Assembly: GCA_900766195.1 (NCBI GenBank)
Contig: CAAFUN010000006.1
Span: forward strand, 1-64,000
DNA length: 64,000 bases
Source of the DNA: an uncultured Bacteroides sp.
Lineage (GTDB): Bacteria > Bacteroidota > Bacteroidia > Bacteroidales > Bacteroidaceae
Direction of reading: 5' to 3'
The notes beneath the pieces were generated by a model. The model was not told the DNA's origin, searched no databases, and worked only from the letters and a program-made list of their open reading frames with translations. Positions 16,554 through 25,629 of this stretch are shown here, piece by piece. Position 1 is the first letter of the stretch. Every line of letters begins with the position of its first letter. A program made the position numbers and the translations under genes.

Positions 16554-19500
16554 ATGAAACACCTCTTCCTTATTGTCTGCATGCTCTATGTTTATACAGC
16601 CAGTGCTGTTAATTTTAAACATCTGGGTATGAAAGAAGGACTCTCCCAATTCTCTGTGATGTCCATTTGCCAGGATGAATTGGGACGTATGTGGTTTGGC
16701 ACAGAAGAGGGATTGAATATGTATGACGGGATCGGTATTCACTCTTTCAAACCCGGTGAGAGAGTCTTTTCAACCGCCTTAAGTTCTTCATATTTACTTG
16801 GAAATATGAATTTTCCCATAGAAAGTGATGGAAAAGGAGGACTATATATTGTCTCTGACAACGCTTTGCTGCGATATAATTTTCGGAATGAGCAATTTGA
16901 ATCTTTAGTTAAGAGCGGAGTAAGAAGCATCTTCATCCATAAAGCCAAAGGCGACGTATGGGTTGGAATTTCCGATTCGATTTGTCGTTGGAATTCGGCA
17001 AAGCATAAGCCTGAATTACTAATGAATATAAAAGGTGAAACTATACAGAAAATTTTCGTTGACTCCCGAAACTATCTTTGGATTGGAACATGGAATGGAT
17101 TATATTGTTCTACTGACCGGAAACATTTTAAGCGAGTGATAGCCAGAGAGAATATCATTCAACTGTATGAAGATTCAAAATCCAATCTATGGGTGGCAAC
17201 CTTGCAAAACGGATTATTCAAACTGAATAGGCATAATGAAATTCAGAAATATATGCATATACCCGGAAATATTAATAGTCTGGCTGATGATCAAGTGCGT
17301 GATTTTGTTGAAGATAATAAAGGGAACTTGTGGATAGGAACTTTTGCCGGACTGAACTGTTATAACCAGCATAAGGGAACGTTTACGTTATACCGGCAAG
17401 ATTCAAAACCCGGAAGCTTGTTTCATTCTTCTATTTTTTCCCTTTATAAAGACCGACAGGGAAGTATCTGGGTTGGTACTTATTATGGAGGTGTACATTT
17501 CTTTAATCCGGAAGCAGACATCTTTACCCCTTATTCTTCCGCTCCAGAACGCAAAGATTGTTTAAGCTTTCCTTTTGTGGGTAAAATGGTTGAAGATTCC
17601 GCTCATAACCTTTGGATTTGTACGGAAGGTGGAGGACTTAATTTTTATAATCGCACCACGGATGAGTTTACTCATTTTCTTATGGGGAGTCGGCCTAATT
17701 CTATTGCTCACAATAATCTGAAAGGAATCTGTTACAGCAAAAGTCGGAATAAACTGTATATCGGTACACATATGGGCGGACTAAGTATTTACGATATCAC
17801 TAGGAAGACCTTTCAAAATTTGCGTCAGACTAATCCGTCCTTGCATTCGCAGATAGGTGAGGTTATTAATCAGATATACTTGTATCAGGATAAATATTTG
17901 TTCATACGCTCGCGCAATGGCGTTTTTAAGATGAATTTGGACAATATGGAACTCACTCCCATCATGTATAAAGGTTCGATCTGCCGAGGCAGTAATTTTT
18001 TGGTGGATTCTAAAGGACGAATCTGGATTGCCTGGGATAGTATGATTATCCGCATCAATTTAATGGATGACAAAGACATTAAGACATACCCGATAAAGGG
18101 AAAGAGGTTGGGACATTTCTCCATTAATAAAATATTTGAGGACAGAGAAGGACAACTGTTCTTTGGAACGGAAGGAGCAGGGCTATTCCTATTAAATCAA
18201 AAAACGGATACATTTACCGAGTTTACCGTCGAAAAAGATTTCCTTCTTAGTAATTACTGTTATGATATTGTCCAGTCTCCTGAAGGTCATTTAATTATAT
18301 CGAGCGATAAAGGACTCAGTTTTTTTAGCCTTCAACAAAAGACGATCCGGGTCATTGAATTAGGAGGTGCTTTGCCAATCTCGGGTATTAATTACGGATG
18401 TGGCATGCTGGTCTGCGAGAATGGTGAAATCTTTGTCGGAGGAGTGGACGGAGCCGTTTCGTTCTTTGAATCTGATTTTCCAGCAACAAACCGCGATTAT
18501 CAGCTTTACTTTTCCAGCCTTTCAATCAATAATGAACAAGTACATCCCGAAAAGAAGAAAGGGATCATATCCGAGGCCATTCCTTACATTCATCAGTTAA
18601 CATTAAAGTACAATCAAAACAATTTTGTCTTGACTTTCACCTCGGACAATTATGTCAATATGATGAAACAAATTATTTATGAGTATCGTTTGGAAGGTTT
18701 TAACGATAAATGGATTAAGGGGATTGGTAACAGCATTTCATATACAAACCTGAATCCCGGCAAATACACGCTGGTTGTACGGGAAAAGCAGCTGGACCAC
18801 CAATCGACCCCACGGGTCATTAAAATGGCAATAGTGATAACTCCTCCCTTCTGGGCCACTCCACTAGCGTATCTGTTTTATGTTACGCTTTGCTTGTCAA
18901 TCGTTTATAAGTTTTATCTTTACCAACGTGCCCGATTACGGGTAATGACTACTTTAGAATTCGAGCGAAAAGAAAAGAAAAGAATTGAAGAATTGAATGA
19001 AGCCAAATTACAATTCTTTTCAAATATCTCACATGAGTTCCGCACACCGTTAACCTTAATTATAGTCCAGATTGAAATGCTGTTGCATAAGAACTACTTT
19101 GCTCCTACGGTTTATAACCAGTTACTTAAGGTCTACAAAAATACCATTCGTCTGCGCGATCTGATCTCTGAACTTCTGACATTCCGTAAATTGGAACAAG
19201 GACAAGTCCGGCTGAAAGTTGCAGAATATGACATAGTGGGCTTCTTGCAGGAGATTTACGTTTCTTTCAGAGAACTGGCAAAAGAATCCTCAATTGAACT
19301 ACTCTTTCATTCTTCACAGAAAGAGATTAACTGTTGGTTTGATAAGATGCAGATGCAGAAGGTATTCTACAACTTATTGTCAAATGCATTCAAGTATACG
19401 AAAGCCAAAGGATGCATTGAGCTGACAGTAGGTGTAGAGGAAGACTATGTTGAAATAAGGGTGGTAGATAACGGTATCGGCATACGCAAAGAGGAATTAG

Positions 19501-20579
19501 ACAGGATATTCGACCGATTCTATCAAGTAGACAATAAAGAGAGTATTTCTTCATTCACAGCGGGCACAGGAATTGGCCTTTCGTTGTCGAAAAATATAGT
19601 AGAACTCCACCACGGCAGTATATCAGTAGAGAGTATGCCAGACTATGGCAGCATTTTTACCGTCCGCATTCCTAAAGATAAAAACGTCTATTCTGAAATG
19701 GAACTTGCCGGCAAAGTCAGTGTAGAACATGCAACAGATCCAGAATATTCTTCTGCAGAAATAAATTTGGTTGAGGAAAGTGGAGAAAATGACCTTACGG
19801 TAGAAGGCAGAGAAAGACCGCATATTCTGATTGTAGAAGATAATGAAGAATTGCTGATGTTGCTTGTGTCACTCTTCACTCCTATTTATCGGGTCACAGT
19901 TGCTCGCGACGGCAAAGAAGGATTACAAGTCGTTTTGGAAAAGCACGAAGATATTGATCTTGTTCTGAGTGACATCCGTATGCCTGTGATGTCTGGTACT
20001 GAAATGTGCCTACAACTTAAGAGTAATTTTGACGTTTGTCATATTCCGGTAGTACTACTCACAGCATTTGCTTCTGCAGAGCAAAATATAGAAGGGTTGC
20101 AGCGCGGTGCAGATGATTATATTGAAAAGCCTTTCAATGCGGAACTACTGATTATCCGGTGCAATAATCTCGTTCAGAATCGTAAAATGTTACGTGAAAA
20201 GTTTAGCTCCCAGCGTGACTTTAATGCAAATCTGTTGGCAACCAATCCTATCGACCAGCATTTTTTGAATGAGGTAAAACGTATTCTTGATCAGAACTTG
20301 GATAAAACGGAATTTAATGTCAATGATCTGGCAAAAGAAGTCGGAGTAAGCCGCAGTTCCCTGTTTGCCAAATTCAAATCATTGATAGGAATAACCCCCA
20401 ATGACTTTATACTTCAATATAAATTAAAGCAAGCGTGTATTTTGTTAAAGTCAAATCCAGAATTGACAATTGCCGATATTGCCTATCGGTTAGGATTCTC
20501 CTCACCACATTATTTCAGCCGTTGTTTTAAGACTCAATTTAATGTGACTCCAGCTGGCTACCGGAAAAAAGACGTCTGA
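16554..20579 (+). CDS. Hybrid two-component system regulator (sensor kinase plus AraC output)
   Basis: A 1341-residue HTCS protein, the one-polypeptide regulator typical of Bacteroides glycan loci. After a signal peptide (ends about 19, ASA), residues 20-700 form the periplasmic sensor of repeated propeller units (MWFGTEEGLNMYDG, LWIGTWNGLY, LWVATLQNGLF, LWIGTFAGLN). A Y_Y_Y domain (about 705-757) and a membrane helix (about 769-790) follow. The HisKA His is near 826 in SNISHEFRTPLTL. HATPase motifs are NLLSNAFKYTK and GTGIGLSLSKNI. A receiver domain (about 1087-1200) has its Asp in VLSDIRMPVMSG, and an AraC-type HTH (about 1240-1341) ends the protein. It should sense an oligosaccharide in the periplasm and activate a nearby locus. 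Which locus is not certain. Confidence 0.95.
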   Translation: MKHLFLIVCMLYVYTASAVNFKHLGMKEGLSQFSVMSICQDELGRMWFGTEEGLNMYDGIGIHSFKPGERVFSTALSSSYLLGNMNFPIESDGKGGLYIVSDNALLRYNFRNEQFESLVKSGVRSIFIHKAKGDVWVGISDSICRWNSAKHKPELLMNIKGETIQKIFVDSRNYLWIGTWNGLYCSTDRKHFKRVIARENIIQLYEDSKSNLWVATLQNGLFKLNRHNEIQKYMHIPGNINSLADDQVRDFVEDNKGNLWIGTFAGLNCYNQHKGTFTLYRQDSKPGSLFHSSIFSLYKDRQGSIWVGTYYGGVHFFNPEADIFTPYSSAPERKDCLSFPFVGKMVEDSAHNLWICTEGGGLNFYNRTTDEFTHFLMGSRPNSIAHNNLKGICYSKSRNKLYIGTHMGGLSIYDITRKTFQNLRQTNPSLHSQIGEVINQIYLYQDKYLFIRSRNGVFKMNLDNMELTPIMYKGSICRGSNFLVDSKGRIWIAWDSMIIRINLMDDKDIKTYPIKGKRLGHFSINKIFEDREGQLFFGTEGAGLFLLNQKTDTFTEFTVEKDFLLSNYCYDIVQSPEGHLIISSDKGLSFFSLQQKTIRVIELGGALPISGINYGCGMLVCENGEIFVGGVDGAVSFFESDFPATNRDYQLYFSSLSINNEQVHPEKKKGIISEAIPYIHQLTLKYNQNNFVLTFTSDNYVNMMKQIIYEYRLEGFNDKWIKGIGNSISYTNLNPGKYTLVVREKQLDHQSTPRVIKMAIVITPPFWATPLAYLFYVTLCLSIVYKFYLYQRARLRVMTTLEFERKEKKRIEELNEAKLQFFSNISHEFRTPLTLIIVQIEMLLHKNYFAPTVYNQLLKVYKNTIRLRDLISELLTFRKLEQGQVRLKVAEYDIVGFLQEIYVSFRELAKESSIELLFHSSQKEINCWFDKMQMQKVFYNLLSNAFKYTKAKGCIELTVGVEEDYVEIRVVDNGIGIRKEELDRIFDRFYQVDNKESISSFTAGTGIGLSLSKNIVELHHGSISVESMPDYGSIFTVRIPKDKNVYSEMELAGKVSVEHATDPEYSSAEINLVEESGENDLTVEGRERPHILIVEDNEELLMLLVSLFTPIYRVTVARDGKEGLQVVLEKHEDIDLVLSDIRMPVMSGTEMCLQLKSNFDVCHIPVVLLTAFASAEQNIEGLQRGADDYIEKPFNAELLIIRCNNLVQNRKMLREKFSSQRDFNANLLATNPIDQHFLNEVKRILDQNLDKTEFNVNDLAKEVGVSRSSLFAKFKSLIGITPNDFILQYKLKQACILLKSNPELTIADIAYRLGFSSPHYFSRCFKTQFNVTPAGYRKKDV

Positions 20580-20651
20580 ATGTATAAGACAGACATTTTT
20601 ACACCTTTTTATGGATGATTTTACTCTTATCGTGGACTTGTACCACCTATC

Positions 20652-20683
20652 TTTGTTTACTTATTAGACCTCTTGTAGATTTG
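20652..20683 (+). promoter_or_regulatory. Bacteroides-type promoter for the DUF2264 gene
   Basis: TTTG (20652-20655), a 20-bp spacer and TAGATTTG (20676-20683) form a full -33/-7 promoter. It lies 72 bp ahead of the start codon, so this gene does not depend on read-through from the regulator gene. A second -7-like match, TATCTTTG (20648-20655), overlaps the -33 box. Confidence 0.6.
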
Positions 20684-20754
20684 TTTTTGTATGTGTGCAT
20701 GTAAGCATGCGTATTAACCGGAATAAACCTCTATAACCTAATTATTATTACGTA

Positions 20755-22002
20755 ATGAATACAAATGTTGGTAAAATCATGTTAGTGTCCGTCTTGTGTT
20801 TTTTCTGTACGGACTTATTTCCATGGAATGCCGGAAGCCCGGCACGTAATGTAGCTTCAGACAGAGAGTATTGGAGCGGACTATTGTATAAAATCGCAGA
20901 GCCAGTGCTCAGCAACATGAGTCGCGGCGAATTACAACGGAACATGGTGATGGAATACAGTCCCACATGGGATGGGCGTAACAAGAAAGTGGCGTATATG
21001 GAAGCCTTTGGCCGTTTGATGGCAGGAGTTGCCCCCTGGTTGAATTTACCTGATGACAATACGCCGGAAGGACAGAAGCGAGCTCAGATCAGACAGTGGG
21101 CATTGAAAAGCTACGCCAATGCCGTGAATCCTGACAGCCCCGATTATTTATTATGGGACGGACCTTCACAAACCCTAGTTGATGCGGCTTATATCGCCGA
21201 AAGTTTTCTGCGTGCTCCCGTGCTGTGGCAATCACTGAGCAAAGTGACACAAGAACGTTACATTAAGGAATTCAAGGGACAACGGAAGATTGTCCCAGCA
21301 TATAATAACTGGCTCCTTTTCAGGGCAACCATTGAAGCTTTCTTACTCAGCATTGATGAGGAGCCCGACGGTTATGTACTGCGCATTGCTCCGCAGAAAA
21401 TAAACGAGTGGTATCTGAGTGACGGGTGGTATAGCGACGGTCCCGAGTATTCATTGGATTATTACAACAGTTATGTGATACATCCTATGCTACTTGATGT
21501 ACTGGAGGTCATGGAGAAAAAAGGGATATATGCACCCATAAAGTCTGAACTGGCACTCCGCCGCATGCAACGCTTCAACGTATTGCTAGAAAGATTAATT
21601 TCACCTGAAGGAACATTCCCAGCCGTGGGGCGTTCAGCTACTTACCGCTTGGGAGCATTCCAAACCCTCGCACTTGCTGCATGGAAATATGGTCTACCTG
21701 CAACTATAACTAACGGGCAGATGAGGAATGCACTTACTACAGTAATGAAAAATATGTTTTCCGTAGAAGGTAACTTTGGCAAGGAAGGCTATCTACAATT
21801 AGGTTTCGTTGGACACCAACCTAACTTGGCTGACTATTATACCAATAACGGGAGTTTGTATATGACAGCTTTAGTATTCCTACCACTCGGCCTGTCAGCT
21901 AACCATCCTTTCTGGACAGAACCTGCAGAAGATTGGACACAACGCAAGGCATGGAGTGGACAACCATTTCCTAAAGATTATCATGAATCGGTGCAGAAAT
22001 AA
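20755..22002 (+). CDS. DUF2264 domain-containing protein, exported
   Basis: A 415-residue DUF2264 protein with an N-terminal hydrophobic segment (about 7-25) that looks like a signal peptide. It is all-helical in appearance, consistent with an (alpha/alpha)-barrel. Conserved family stretches are YMEAFGRLMAGVAPWL, LLWDGPSQTLVDAAYIAE, NNWLLFRATIEAFLL and WYSDGPEYSLDYYNSYVIHPM. I recall DUF2264 being linked to family GH154 glucuronidases, so a glycosidase role on uronic acids is possible but not shown. It follows the HTCS gene by 175 bp with its own promoter and is convergent with the next gene. Confidence 0.85.
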   Translation: MNTNVGKIMLVSVLCFFCTDLFPWNAGSPARNVASDREYWSGLLYKIAEPVLSNMSRGELQRNMVMEYSPTWDGRNKKVAYMEAFGRLMAGVAPWLNLPDDNTPEGQKRAQIRQWALKSYANAVNPDSPDYLLWDGPSQTLVDAAYIAESFLRAPVLWQSLSKVTQERYIKEFKGQRKIVPAYNNWLLFRATIEAFLLSIDEEPDGYVLRIAPQKINEWYLSDGWYSDGPEYSLDYYNSYVIHPMLLDVLEVMEKKGIYAPIKSELALRRMQRFNVLLERLISPEGTFPAVGRSATYRLGAFQTLALAAWKYGLPATITNGQMRNALTTVMKNMFSVEGNFGKEGYLQLGFVGHQPNLADYYTNNGSLYMTALVFLPLGLSANHPFWTEPAEDWTQRKAWSGQPFPKDYHESVQK

Positions 22003-22133
22003 GATTACACTTGAAGCAAGAAAACTGCTGGTTATTCTCGAAACTTATTGCGTAATTTATGCAGTTACCAGATAGCATACATACTTGATCAATCACTTAC
22101 GGTTTACGAAACGAACAATTATAAATATACCTT

Positions 22134-23681
22134 CTACTTGACCCTAGAATGTAGTTCAAATTCCCACAATAGGTTGATTCCGTACTTATGTCCGATAATT
22201 TTCCACATCACCGTATTGTCATTTGCACAATGAACGGCGTATAAGGGATTATAGCGTAGTCTTTCAGCATGATCCGGCAACCACAAGCCCAGCTTGTACT
22301 TTCCTGATTTGAGTTGTTTCTTGTTTATTGTACAGTGAATGTGGTGAACAAGTGGAGTGCATGTCGTATCCGTAGGCATGTAAGGTTGCCATGATGTAAC
22401 ATCACTACTTGTCTCCACTTCACTGACATTCCAGTCTTTATCAATCAGAACCAAATATACTGGTCGTGTATTGACAATAGTAGAGAATCCTCTGTTGATA
22501 AGAGATATGTCTATACTCATATTGTCATTGTCCGATTTACAAGTCATCATTTGTAATTCTATTCTATATCCCAGATGATCCCTTATATAGTCAAATACAT
22601 TTCTGGATACTCTTTGGTTTTTACTGTTCCTGAAGTAAGAGGGAGAATATGGCATTTTTTTGTTTGCCAGAAAGCTCTCCGTTACCGGAGTTTCTTTCCA
22701 ATACTGCATGGAAAATTTATCATCAGCCTTACCTTCCTTATAATTATGTATTGCACTCAAAGAAGTGTAATGCTGTCGAAATAGTCTTTCTGCTATTTTC
22801 AATCCATCTATCAGCCAGCAATCTTCCGGATTGTCCTTGTCTTGATTGATACTCCAACTTCCCCAAGGCAATTCACCGTCTGTCAGCAGAAAAGGCGACT
22901 CTTCTACAATTTGATTGTAGTACGGCATTCCTTCGCGCATGCCTCCGTCCCACTGATGAGGCTTAATTACAATAAAATCGTCATGAAAAGAAATCCGTTT
23001 GTAGTCTGAAGAGTCCTTGCTGATAAGATTCTTGTATGCCGGTACTCTTACCTGAATTTGTCTGTCTTCAGGCACCATATCACAGATAATTTTCAATATC
23101 TCTTTCTTAGTCTTTTCCGAACCTTCCAGATGGTGGAAAGAACTATGCCATTCGCCCCATGCTCCTATCATCCCTGCCTGTACCACCATTATGACATCCT
23201 TATTCTTTTCTAGAAAAGGTTTAAGCTGGACAGCGTGTCGGCGAATATCTTCTAATGTAGGACCCATTAAAGCCCTTCCTAGAAATTCTCTCTCATATGC
23301 AAATCGCAGTACCGCTTTCTTGCCGAAGGACCGCAGACGGTTGAAAAAAAAATCCATAGTCTTAAAACCATCTTCGGAAATATTCCGTCCTATGTATCCG
23401 GTCAGATAAAAATATGTTTGAACCAGAGAAATACTGTCAGAAGCATATTTTCGCATTTCTTCATCCAGAAATGTCGTTATGCCAGGATATTCATCAGGAT
23501 GGAATGCATGGTTTCTAGCAGCAACATCCAAAGCCACTTCAAGTCTTAACCCTCTTTCAGGGTTCCACAGTCCATGAATACCTGCTGGAACATCCGCCTT
23601 CATCCCTTGAAATTTGATTTTTTGCTGTGCTTGGCATACCAAACTGCAAATTATAAACAAGAACGTCAATGTTGTTTTCAT
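22134..23681 (-). CDS. DUF4874/DUF4832 domain protein, exported
   Basis: A 515-residue protein with a cleavable signal peptide (CSLVCQAQ, about residue 19). The N-terminal half matches DUF4874 (GLWNPERGLRLE; TYFYLTGYIG; the barrel-like VVQAGMIGAWGEWHSS around 168-183). The C-terminal half matches DUF4832 (PYYNQIVEESPFLLTDGELPWGS; WSYF-like beta-rich end). The GEWH motif and acidic residues in a barrel-like N-terminal half resemble a glycosidase active site, but no activity is known to me. It is convergent with the DUF2264 gene and divergent from the ECF sigma gene, suggesting a glycan-related role. Confidence 0.8.
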   Translation of the reverse strand: MKTTLTFLFIICSLVCQAQQKIKFQGMKADVPAGIHGLWNPERGLRLEVALDVAARNHAFHPDEYPGITTFLDEEMRKYASDSISLVQTYFYLTGYIGRNISEDGFKTMDFFFNRLRSFGKKAVLRFAYEREFLGRALMGPTLEDIRRHAVQLKPFLEKNKDVIMVVQAGMIGAWGEWHSSFHHLEGSEKTKKEILKIICDMVPEDRQIQVRVPAYKNLISKDSSDYKRISFHDDFIVIKPHQWDGGMREGMPYYNQIVEESPFLLTDGELPWGSWSINQDKDNPEDCWLIDGLKIAERLFRQHYTSLSAIHNYKEGKADDKFSMQYWKETPVTESFLANKKMPYSPSYFRNSKNQRVSRNVFDYIRDHLGYRIELQMMTCKSDNDNMSIDISLINRGFSTIVNTRPVYLVLIDKDWNVSEVETSSDVTSWQPYMPTDTTCTPLVHHIHCTINKKQLKSGKYKLGLWLPDHAERLRYNPLYAVHCANDNTVMWKIIGHKYGINLLWEFELHSRVK

Positions 23682-23792
23682 TAATGTATGTATTAAAGTT
23701 GTTTTTTCGTCAAGACACTATAATGAAAAGACGGATGAGAATAGTAATACCACATTTCAGTCATAGATTTATTATGTTATGGAATATTGTCT

Positions 23793-23800
23793 TATTTTTG
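23793..23800 (+). promoter_or_regulatory. Possible -7 element of the first ECF sigma / FecR operon
   Basis: TATTTTTG fits TAnnTTTG and lies 55 bp ahead of the sigma factor start. No clear -33 partner is seen. Confidence 0.4.
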
Positions 23801-23855
23801 CAGCTCAATGCTTCTTAGATAATTTCAAAATCTGCTATGAAAAACCACCGGAATA

Positions 23856-24428
23856 ATGAACAAGGATTATTTATATTTAGTAAAACTTCAGGAAGGAAGC
23901 CGTGAAGCTTTTTCTTACTTATTTAGGAAATACTACAAAGACCTGGTACTTTTCGGAGGAATTTTCTTATCTGACAAGGAAGACTGTGAAGATATCGTTC
24001 AGAATATATTTGTCAGATTATGGGAAAACAGGGAAAGAATAGACATCGATAATTCATTAAAATCCTTTCTTCTCCGGTCCGTACAAAATGCCTGTATAGA
24101 CGAACTACGCCACAGGCAGAGTGTCAGCGAATATGAAAAATACATGACTGATCACGCCTATGACATAAATATGGATACAGAGCACTATATACTTTACTCA
24201 GATATGCATGCACAAGTACATGAAGCCTTGGAAAAACTTCCTGAGGCTCTGAAGCAGGCTTTTATCATGAATCGCTTTGAAGGGCTAAAGTACAGGGAAA
24301 TTGCCCAAAGGCTCCATATCTCAGAACGAACTGTGGAAGTACGTATCGGAAAGGCTATAGGACTATTACGACTATTCCTGAAAGATTTCCTTCCGGCAGC
24401 ACTTGCTTTATTGCTTAATAATATTTAA
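23856..24428 (+). CDS. ECF-type RNA polymerase sigma factor (PUL 1)
   Basis: A 190-residue sigma-70 family ECF factor of the Bacteroides PUL type. Region 2 covers about residues 15-85 (EAFSYLFRKYYKDLV, EDCEDIVQNIFVRLWENRE). Region 4 covers about 125-175 (LEKLPEALKQAFIMNRFEGLK, then the HTH YREIAQRLHISERTVEVRI). It is followed by a FecR-type anti-sigma and a SusC with an STN domain, the standard trans-envelope signalling set. It should direct transcription of susC-susD after glycan binding at the receptor. Confidence 0.93.
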   Translation: MNKDYLYLVKLQEGSREAFSYLFRKYYKDLVLFGGIFLSDKEDCEDIVQNIFVRLWENRERIDIDNSLKSFLLRSVQNACIDELRHRQSVSEYEKYMTDHAYDINMDTEHYILYSDMHAQVHEALEKLPEALKQAFIMNRFEGLKYREIAQRLHISERTVEVRIGKAIGLLRLFLKDFLPAALALLLNNI

Positions 24429-24480
24429 TTTATTGTGGATCGCATAATATGGAACGTCTTGTATTAAAGCAGAACTAAAT

Positions 24481-25509
24481 ATGAAAGAAGAACTGAACAG
24501 AATGGATGAACTTGCAAGTAAGTACTTTTCTGGTGAATTGACACAGGAGGAAAGCGATCGCTTGAAGCTATTGATAAACTCTTGTGCAGAAAATAAAGCC
24601 AGATTTGAGCATATAAAGAATATTTGGCATGCTTCAACACCTGCATTTTTACCAGAAGAGATAGATATGAAACGTGCTTTACGGAAAGTAGTTGGAAGAA
24701 TAAGTAAGAAAGACAATGGAGGAGCAGAAAGAATCTTGCTTTGGTGGCAACGGATTGCCGCCATACTTCTCTTACCTATCCTACTCGGTACTGGTTACTT
24801 ATGGTATACCCGACAAGCTTCGGTAAACAATAGGACAGCTTACCAAGAAATAAATTCTCCTTTCGGCTTATGTACCAAGGTAGAATTGCCAGATGGATCC
24901 ATGGCATGGCTCAATTCAGGAAGCAGACTGCGTTATCCTGTGCGGTTCTCCGGCAAGGCTCGCAATTTGCATTTATCTGGAGAAGCCTTTTTCAGTGTAC
25001 ATTCCGACAAAGAGCATCCGTTCGTAGTAAATACGAAAAATTTTGTAGTGACAGCTACTGGTACAAAATTTAATGTGGAGGACTATGAGAATGACACCGT
25101 TACTTCAGTTACCTTGATGGAAGGGATTCTGGACGTGAACATGGACGAAAAAATCAACATTAAGCTCTCCCCTAATCATAGACTTATCTATAACAGTTCG
25201 CGTTACAGTGTGGCGGAGACGGATGCCGAACGGTGGTGCCTGTGGAAAGACGGTATTCTGGCTTTTAGAGGCGAACCACTCTCCGAAGTATTCAAAAGAA
25301 TAGGAAGAACTTTCAATGTAAATATCGTGATGAAAGATGAAGATATAGCACGCCAGCCTTACCGAGCTACATTCCAGAATGAGTCATTTGATGAAATATT
25401 GAGTCTGCTGCAACTGACAGTACCCATAAAATATAAATGGACAAGAAGAATACGCTTCAACGATGACACTTTCAGCAAAAATGAAGTAGAAGTGTTGCGC
25501 AATAAATGA
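24481..25509 (+). CDS. FecR-family anti-sigma factor (PUL 1)
   Basis: A 342-residue single-pass membrane anti-sigma. The N-terminal cytoplasmic part (1-85) would hold the sigma factor. A membrane helix lies at about 92-109 (RIAAILLLPILLGTGYLW). The periplasmic FecR domain (about 120-220) has the family stretches LPDGSMAWLNSGSRLRYP and LSGEAFFSVHSDKEHPFVV. A DUF4974-type C-terminal domain (about 260-325) contains FNVNIVMKDEDI. It senses the STN domain of the SusC encoded downstream. A strong terminator directly behind it ends the regulator operon. Confidence 0.93.
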   Translation: MKEELNRMDELASKYFSGELTQEESDRLKLLINSCAENKARFEHIKNIWHASTPAFLPEEIDMKRALRKVVGRISKKDNGGAERILLWWQRIAAILLLPILLGTGYLWYTRQASVNNRTAYQEINSPFGLCTKVELPDGSMAWLNSGSRLRYPVRFSGKARNLHLSGEAFFSVHSDKEHPFVVNTKNFVVTATGTKFNVEDYENDTVTSVTLMEGILDVNMDEKINIKLSPNHRLIYNSSRYSVAETDAERWCLWKDGILAFRGEPLSEVFKRIGRTFNVNIVMKDEDIARQPYRATFQNESFDEILSLLQLTVPIKYKWTRRIRFNDDTFSKNEVEVLRNK

Positions 25510-25530
25510 AATCTGTCAATAGACGCAATT

Positions 25531-25572
25531 CCACATAAAAAATATTAGGTTTTTATGTGGTTTTTTTTTTTT
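25531..25572 (+). terminator. Terminator between FecR and SusC of PUL 1
   Basis: CCACATAAAAA (25531-25541) pairs with TTTTTATGTGG (25550-25560), followed by twelve T (25561-25572). It ends the sigma/anti-sigma transcript 20 bp past its stop, leaving only 57 bp for a separate susC promoter, presumably read by the ECF factor. Confidence 0.88.
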
Positions 25573-25629
25573 AATACGTCATTTAACAGAGGTTAGCATA
25601 TTAAACCTTATAATCTAAATAAATAGTAT

